Source of the DNA: Pseudomonadota bacterium
Lineage (GTDB): Bacteria > Pseudomonadota > Gammaproteobacteria > Steroidobacterales > Steroidobacteraceae
Direction of reading: 5' to 3'
Length of the DNA: 43,231 bases
Assembly: GCA_023428645.1 (NCBI GenBank)
Contig: JAEYXD010000206.1
Location: 1-43,231 of the forward strand
Positions 38,645 to 43,231 of the stretch are shown piece after piece. The notes below the pieces were generated by a model. That model was given only the letters and a program-made list of their open reading frames with translations. It had not been told where the DNA came from and ran no database searches. Numbering within the stretch: the stretch's first letter is position 1; every line of letters starts with the position of its first letter. Made by a program: the position numbers and the translations under genes.

Positions 38645-40072
38645 ATGAGCTCACCGACTCTCACCCTCCGCCGCAACGCGCGCATCGTCGCGCTGCTCGC
38701 GAGCCTGCTCGCCTGCTCGCTCACGAAGGCGCAGCCCGCCGCCTTCGATGTCGTCGTCGACCGCTACGTCACCGAGGCCTTGCGCAGCAACCTGGCGCTG
38801 CAAGGAGAGGCGCTCGAAGTCGAACGCGCCGCCGCCTCGCTCGCCGAGGCGCGCGCGCGCTACTTCCCCGAAGCCACGTTGCAAGCCCGCTTCTCGCGCG
38901 CCGACGGCGGGCGGGTGATCGATCTGCCGATCGGCACCTCGCTCAATCCCGTGTACTCGACCTTGAACGACATGCTCGCCGCGCAAGGCCAGCCGGCGCG
39001 CTTCCCGCGGATCGCGGATGAATCAATCCCGTTCCTGCGCGAGCGCGAGCAGGACACGCGCGTCACGATTCGCCAGCCGTTGTACGCGCCGACGCTCGCC
39101 GCCGCGGTGCGCGCCCAACGGGCGCTGCTGGATGCAAGCAACTATCAACGCATGGCGCTGGCCCGCACGCTGCGACGCGACGTCACGCTCGCCTATCTCG
39201 ACTGGCTGCGATCGCGCGATTCGGTCGCGATCGTCGCCGCGAGCGAGGCGCTGCTGCGCGAAAACCTGCGCGTGAATCGCTCGTTGTTCGGCAACGGCAA
39301 GATCACCGAGGATCAGGTGCTGCGCGCGCAGGCCGAATTGCTCGCCGTCGAGCAGCAGCAGCGCGAGGCCGAGAATCTCGAGCGCCAGGCGCAGAGCTAC
39401 TTCAATTTCCTGCTGAACCGGCCGCTCGCGACGCCGATCGATGCCGCGACGATTCCGACGACGACGAGCGAGAGCGAGGACGCGCTCGAGCTGCTGTGGA
39501 CGCGCGCGCTCGATCGCCGTCCGGAGCTCAACCGCATCGAACAGCTCAAGGAAGCGAGCGCCGCCCAGGTGCGCCTCGCCCGCAAGCAACGCTGGCCGAC
39601 GCTGGCACTGGGACTCGACGCCGGCACGCAGGGCGAGGACTACCGTTTCGGCGACGGCTACAACTTCGGCGTCGCCTCGCTCCTCTTCAGCTGGCGGATC
39701 TTCGACGGCGGCGGCGATGCGGCCCGCGTGCGCGAAGCGCGCGCCGCGGAGCGCCAGCTCGTGCTGCGCGAGGAAGAGATCGCGCAGCGCATTCGCCTCG
39801 AGGTGCAGCAAGCACTCGACCGTCTGCAGACGGCGCGCGCCTCGCTCGCGACAGCGGCCGCGCGCAACGACGCGGCGGCAGCCGCTTTCCGTATCGCCAG
39901 CCGCAAGCGCGACGAAGGCGCCATCAATCAAGTGGAGTTCATCGACGCGCGCAGCGCGCTGACGGGCGCCGAGATCAACCTCACTCTCACGCGCTATGAC
40001 GTGCTCGCCCGCCGGGCCGAGCTCGAATACGCGACCTCATCGGGCGATCTGCCCATCGATCCAGGCATTTGA
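38645..40072 (+). CDS. TolC-family outer-membrane efflux protein
   Basis: The outer-membrane channel of a tripartite pump; 475 residues. A signal peptide ends near TKA-QPA. Two outer-membrane efflux repeats follow, one in each half, each with long helices of the TolC barrel (for example LEVERAAASLAEARARYFPEATLQARF, then VRLARKQRWPTLALGLDAG) and beta strands. The C-terminal half shows the ending segment RDEGAINQVEFIDARSALTGAEINL, typical of the family. It is in an operon with the TetR regulator (31 nt upstream) and the adaptor gene (11 nt downstream). Confidence 0.94.
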   Translation: MSSPTLTLRRNARIVALLASLLACSLTKAQPAAFDVVVDRYVTEALRSNLALQGEALEVERAAASLAEARARYFPEATLQARFSRADGGRVIDLPIGTSLNPVYSTLNDMLAAQGQPARFPRIADESIPFLREREQDTRVTIRQPLYAPTLAAAVRAQRALLDASNYQRMALARTLRRDVTLAYLDWLRSRDSVAIVAASEALLRENLRVNRSLFGNGKITEDQVLRAQAELLAVEQQQREAENLERQAQSYFNFLLNRPLATPIDAATIPTTTSESEDALELLWTRALDRRPELNRIEQLKEASAAQVRLARKQRWPTLALGLDAGTQGEDYRFGDGYNFGVASLLFSWRIFDGGGDAARVREARAAERQLVLREEEIAQRIRLEVQQALDRLQTARASLATAAARNDAAAAAFRIASRKRDEGAINQVEFIDARSALTGAEINLTLTRYDVLARRAELEYATSSGDLPIDPGI

Positions 40073-40083
40073 CGGACACCGCC

Positions 40084-41244
40084 ATGCGTCGCATCGCTCT
40101 CATCGTCCTGACTTTCGTGTTCGCCGCAGGGTGCGGCCCGACTGACGAGGCCGATCCGGGCCCCGCCGCGACACCGGTACGCGTCGCGCTCGTGGAGTCG
40201 GGCCCCGCGGCGCCAACGATCCGCACGACAGGGCTGTTGGCGAACAAGGACGAGTTCCGGCTGTCCTTCAAGGTCGGCGGCGTGATCAAGCGGCTCGACG
40301 TTCGCGAAGGCGAGCAGGTGAAGCGCGGGCAACGCCTCGCGGAGATCGAACAGACCGAGATCGATGCGCAAGTCGAACAAGCCCGGCAGTCGCACGCGAA
40401 GGCGCAACGCGATGTCGAGCGCGGCGAGCGCCTGTACGCGGATCAGGTCATCAGCCTCGAACAGCTCGAGGATCTGCGCACGCAGCGTGCCGTCGCGCAG
40501 GCCGCCCTCGACGCCGCGCAATTCAACCGGAGCTACGCGGCGATCGTCGCGCCTCGCGACGGTATCGTGCTGCGGCGACTGGCCGAAGAGCGCGAGCTCA
40601 TCGCCGCCGGCAGCCCGGTGCTCGTGCTCGGCGCGGCGGCCGCGGGCTCCTGCGGTCGCGACGCTCAGGCGCCCTGCCCCCAAGGCGGCGGATTCGTGGT
40701 GAAAGCCGGTATCGCGGATCGCGAGATCGTGCAGCTGCAGCTCGGGGATGCGGCCGAAGTTGCGCTCGACGCGCATCCAGGCGTACGGCTGCGAGGCAAG
40801 GTCACGGAGATCGCGAGCGCCGCCGCCGGCAGCGGCATGTTCGGCATCGAAGTCACGCTCGATCCCGCGGGCGCGCCGTTGAAAAGCGGCCTCGTCGCCC
40901 GGCTGTCGATCGTCCCGGCCGCGGCCGCGAGCGGCACGCGCGCCTACGTGCCGATCGCCGCCATCGTCGAGGGCGAAGGACGGCGCGCGAGCGTCTACGT
41001 GCTCGAAGGTGAGCGCGCCCGACGCCGCAGCGTCGAAATCGCGTTCCTCGCGAACGAGCGCGTCGCGATCGCGAATGGCGTGAACGTCGGCGAGCGCGTC
41101 GTGACGGATGGCGCGCTGTATCTCGAAGACGGGGAACTCGTCGCAGCGGCAGCAGCGCCCGGCGACGGCCATGAGTACGGGCTCGAAGCAGCGCCCGCGA
41201 CACCCGCGCCTCCCCTCTCGACGGGCGAGGGAGCGCGAGAGTAG
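40084..41244 (+). CDS. RND efflux periplasmic adaptor lipoprotein
   Basis: The membrane-fusion (HlyD-like) subunit, 386 residues from ATG 40084. A lipobox FAAGC places Cys17 as the lipid anchor. The lipoyl half-motif FKVGGVIKRLDVREGEQVKRGQ, a helical hairpin (about 85-150), the second lipoyl half (IVAPRDGIVLRRLAEERE), and beta-barrel and membrane-proximal domains are visible. Between the second lipoyl half and the barrel strand FVVKAGIADRE there is an inserted loop of about 15 residues with two cysteines (GSCGRDAQAPC). The C-terminal Ala/Pro tail is encoded by a palindromic DNA segment. A TTG at 40069 would overlap the tolC stop and is not preferred. Confidence 0.92.
   Translation: MRRIALIVLTFVFAAGCGPTDEADPGPAATPVRVALVESGPAAPTIRTTGLLANKDEFRLSFKVGGVIKRLDVREGEQVKRGQRLAEIEQTEIDAQVEQARQSHAKAQRDVERGERLYADQVISLEQLEDLRTQRAVAQAALDAAQFNRSYAAIVAPRDGIVLRRLAEERELIAAGSPVLVLGAAAAGSCGRDAQAPCPQGGGFVVKAGIADREIVQLQLGDAAEVALDAHPGVRLRGKVTEIASAAAGSGMFGIEVTLDPAGAPLKSGLVARLSIVPAAAASGTRAYVPIAAIVEGEGRRASVYVLEGERARRRSVEIAFLANERVAIANGVNVGERVVTDGALYLEDGELVAAAAAPGDGHEYGLEAAPATPAPPLSTGEGARE
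41206..41236 (+). repeat. Degenerate palindromic repeat in the adaptor 3' end
   Basis: GCGCCTCCC and GGGAGCGC form an 8-bp stem with one bulge, separated by a 14-nt loop. The style (CCTCCCCT ... GAGGGAG) resembles repeat copies A and B. It encodes the last residues of the adaptor and ends 10 nt before the pump start codon, covering its purine-rich upstream region. Confidence 0.4.
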
Positions 41245-41246
41245 CC

Positions 41247-43231
41247 ATGACGTTCCTCGAATTTCCGATCAAGCGTTATCAATTCACGCTCGTCGCGTTC
41301 GCGCTGCTGGTCGCGCTCGGCCTTGCATCGTGGAGCTCGATCCCGCGCCAGGAAGATCCGTACTTCCCGCTCTCGGTCTACACGATCACCGCGATCTATC
41401 CGGGCGCCGAGCCGCTCGACGTCGAGCGGCTCATCGTCAAGCCGATCGAGGACCGCATCAGCGAGCTCGACGATATCAAGAAGATCGAATCGCACAGCCG
41501 CGACAGCGTCGCGACGATCATCACCGAGTTCTACACGTCCGCGGACCCGGAGAAGAAATACGACGAGGTCGTGCGCGAGATCAACGCTCTGCGGCCGGCG
41601 CTGCCGCCCGAGCTGCAAAAGATCGAGGTGCGCAAGATCAATCCCGGCCTCGTCAACATCGTTCAATTCGCGCTCGTGTCCGAGGACGCAACCTATCGCG
41701 AGCTCGAGGACCGCGCGCGCGAGCTCAAGGACGTTCTCAAGGCCGTCGACGGCATTCGCACGTCGGAAAGCTGGGCGATCCCGGCCCGCGAGCTGCGGGT
41801 CGCGCTCGATCTGCCGCGCATGGCCGAGCTCGATCTCGCGCCGACTCAGATCGTGCAGGCGCTGCAGAGCGAGAACACGAACGTGCCCGGTGGCACGATC
41901 GACGTCGGCAGCCGCAGCTTCAGCCTGCAGACGTCCGGAAGCTATGCGAGTCTCGATCAAGTGCGCGATACGGTCGTCGCGAATGTCGGCGGCCGAACCA
42001 TACGCGTGCGCGACATCGCGGAGGTCGGCTGGGACACGCAACAGCACGATTACATCGGACGCTACAACGGCAAGCGCGCCGTGTTCGTCACCGCCAACCA
42101 GAAGGACGGGTACAACATCTTCGATGTGCGCGAGCGCGTCATCGAAGCAGCGCAGCGCTTCGAGTCGGAACTGCCGAAGCGCATCGCGCTCGAGCTCGGC
42201 TTCGATCAGTCGCGCAACGTCGCCGCGCGCTTGAATCGCCTCTCGACGGACTTCGCCATCGCGATCGCGCTCGTCGCGCTGACGCTCGTGCCGCTTGGCC
42301 TGCGCGCGGCGGGCGTCGTCATGATCTCGATTCCGCTGTCGCTCGCGATCGGCCTGTCGATCCTCTACTTTCTCGACTACTCGCTGAATCAGATCTCGAT
42401 CGCCGGATTCGTCGTCGCATTGGGTCTGCTCGTGGACGACTCGATCGTCGTCGTCGAGAACATTGCGCGCTTCATGCGCGAAGGCCATTCGCGATCCCAG
42501 GCCGCCCTGCTCGCGACACGGCAGATATTCCAGGCGATCGTCGGCTGTACCGCGACGCTCGCGTTCGCCTTCCTGCCGTTGATGATGCTGTCGGGCGATG
42601 CGGGCAAGTTCATCCGCGTGCTGCCGACCGCGATCCTCGCGACGATCGGCGCTTCGCTGCTCGTCGCGCTGACGATCATCCCCTTCCTCGCCAGCCGCAT
42701 GCTGAAGGAGCACGAAGCGCCGGAAGGCAACCGCGCGCTGCGTTGGGTGAACGATGCCATCCACCGCTTCTACAAGCCGCTGCTGCATCGCGCGCTCGCG
42801 AAGCCGAAGCTGTCCGTGTTCGGCTCGCTGGCCGCCTGCGTCGTCATCATGGTCGGCGTGGGCGGGGCGATCGGCTTCAGCCTGTTCCCGAAAGCGGATA
42901 CGCCGCACTTCCGCATCACCGTGCAGACGCCTGACGGCAGCAGCCTGGCCGAGACCGACCGCGCCTTGCGGTTCGTCGAGGAGAAGCTGGCGACGATGCC
43001 CGAGGTGCGCTCGTACTTCACGAACATCGGCCACGGCAATCCGAAGGTGTACTACAACGAGTTTCCGCCGGAGAACGAGATGAACTACGGCGAGCTGTTC
43101 GTGAGACTGAACAGCTACGACACGCGCGAGACGCCGCGCGTGCTCGACCGCCTGCGCGCGAGCCTGCGTGAATACGCGAACGCACGCATCTACGTGAAGG
43201 AATTCCAGAACGGCCCCCCGGTCACGGCGCC
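41247..43231 (+). CDS. RND-family efflux pump, 3' truncated by window end
   Basis: The inner-membrane, proton-driven pump of the operon. The visible 661 codons start MTFLEFPIKRYQFTLVAFAL at ATG 41247, 2 nt after the adaptor stop, and stay open to the window edge. Seen are TM1 (about 11-30), the first periplasmic porter half including SIPRQEDPYFPL, TM2-TM6, and the proton-relay acidic pair D397-D398 in GLLVDDSIVVVEN of TM4, equivalent to D407-D408 of AcrB. A second TM7 region and the start of the second porter half follow. A full protein of about 1,030 residues is expected. The IPRQEDP motif is typical of heavy RND multidrug pumps. The substrate cannot be read from this part. Confidence 0.94.
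   Translation, partial: MTFLEFPIKRYQFTLVAFALLVALGLASWSSIPRQEDPYFPLSVYTITAIYPGAEPLDVERLIVKPIEDRISELDDIKKIESHSRDSVATIITEFYTSADPEKKYDEVVREINALRPALPPELQKIEVRKINPGLVNIVQFALVSEDATYRELEDRARELKDVLKAVDGIRTSESWAIPARELRVALDLPRMAELDLAPTQIVQALQSENTNVPGGTIDVGSRSFSLQTSGSYASLDQVRDTVVANVGGRTIRVRDIAEVGWDTQQHDYIGRYNGKRAVFVTANQKDGYNIFDVRERVIEAAQRFESELPKRIALELGFDQSRNVAARLNRLSTDFAIAIALVALTLVPLGLRAAGVVMISIPLSLAIGLSILYFLDYSLNQISIAGFVVALGLLVDDSIVVVENIARFMREGHSRSQAALLATRQIFQAIVGCTATLAFAFLPLMMLSGDAGKFIRVLPTAILATIGASLLVALTIIPFLASRMLKEHEAPEGNRALRWVNDAIHRFYKPLLHRALAKPKLSVFGSLAACVVIMVGVGGAIGFSLFPKADTPHFRITVQTPDGSSLAETDRALRFVEEKLATMPEVRSYFTNIGHGNPKVYYNEFPPENEMNYGELFVRLNSYDTRETPRVLDRLRASLREYANARIYVKEFQNGPPVTA

Overview
This is a GC-rich chromosomal stretch dominated by conserved housekeeping genes of a gammaproteobacterium. 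Two conserved gene orders support this: def-fmt-rsmB-DUF4390-ntrY-ntrX, and tsaP(LysM)-dprA-smg-topA. The prlC, hemF, rlmJ and gspAB genes agree with it. Together they suggest the Xanthomonadales/Nevskiales/Steroidobacter neighbourhood; that is an inference from order and protein character, not a database match.

Layout. 149-2446 (+): argS and a SPOR-domain (FtsN-like) cell-division gene. 2451-9572 (-): a six-gene run, def, fmt, rsmB, a DUF4390 exported protein, ntrY and ntrX. It links formyl-Met translation initiation and rRNA methylation to a membrane two-component system. 9923-12771 (+): a TsaP-like LysM protein, dprA and smg, closed by a clear intrinsic terminator. 12916-17193 (+): topA, hemF and rlmJ. 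17233-17838 (-): tag. 17993-19847 (+): hemB and aroE. 19848-22080 is the only clearly accessory segment: a possible gene remnant, an inverted repeat and an unfamiliar cysteine-containing lipoprotein with a propeller-like C-terminus. 22083-22619 (-): gamma-class carbonic anhydrase-like protein, divergent from prlC (22749-24794, +). 24993-25691 (-): pirin with its own terminator, divergent from a small NTF2-like lipoprotein. 26699-32932 (+): gltB and gltD, ammonia assimilation, driven from a good sigma-70 promoter with a leader of about 350 nt. 33121-34925 (-): an ABC-2 export pair (YadG/YadH type). 35208-37688 (+): gspA and gspB, accessory proteins of type II secretion. 37966 to the right edge (+): tetR, tolC-type, adaptor and RND pump genes, a tripartite efflux operon whose pump gene is cut by the window end.

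I found no CRISPR array, no complete mobile element, no rRNA or tRNA, and no obviously new multi-gene system. The signals most worth a second look are: an NtrX whose AAA+ domain has lost its Walker A lysine, Walker B acidic pair and GAFTGA loop; the long structured leader of gltB; two tandem hairpins in front of dprA; a family of C/G-rich palindromic repeats, including a decaying array after gltD; a perfect palindrome likely to be the TetR operator of the efflux operon; and the accessory lipoprotein island. Large open frames opposite gltB, topA and ntrY are GC-driven shadows and were left out.
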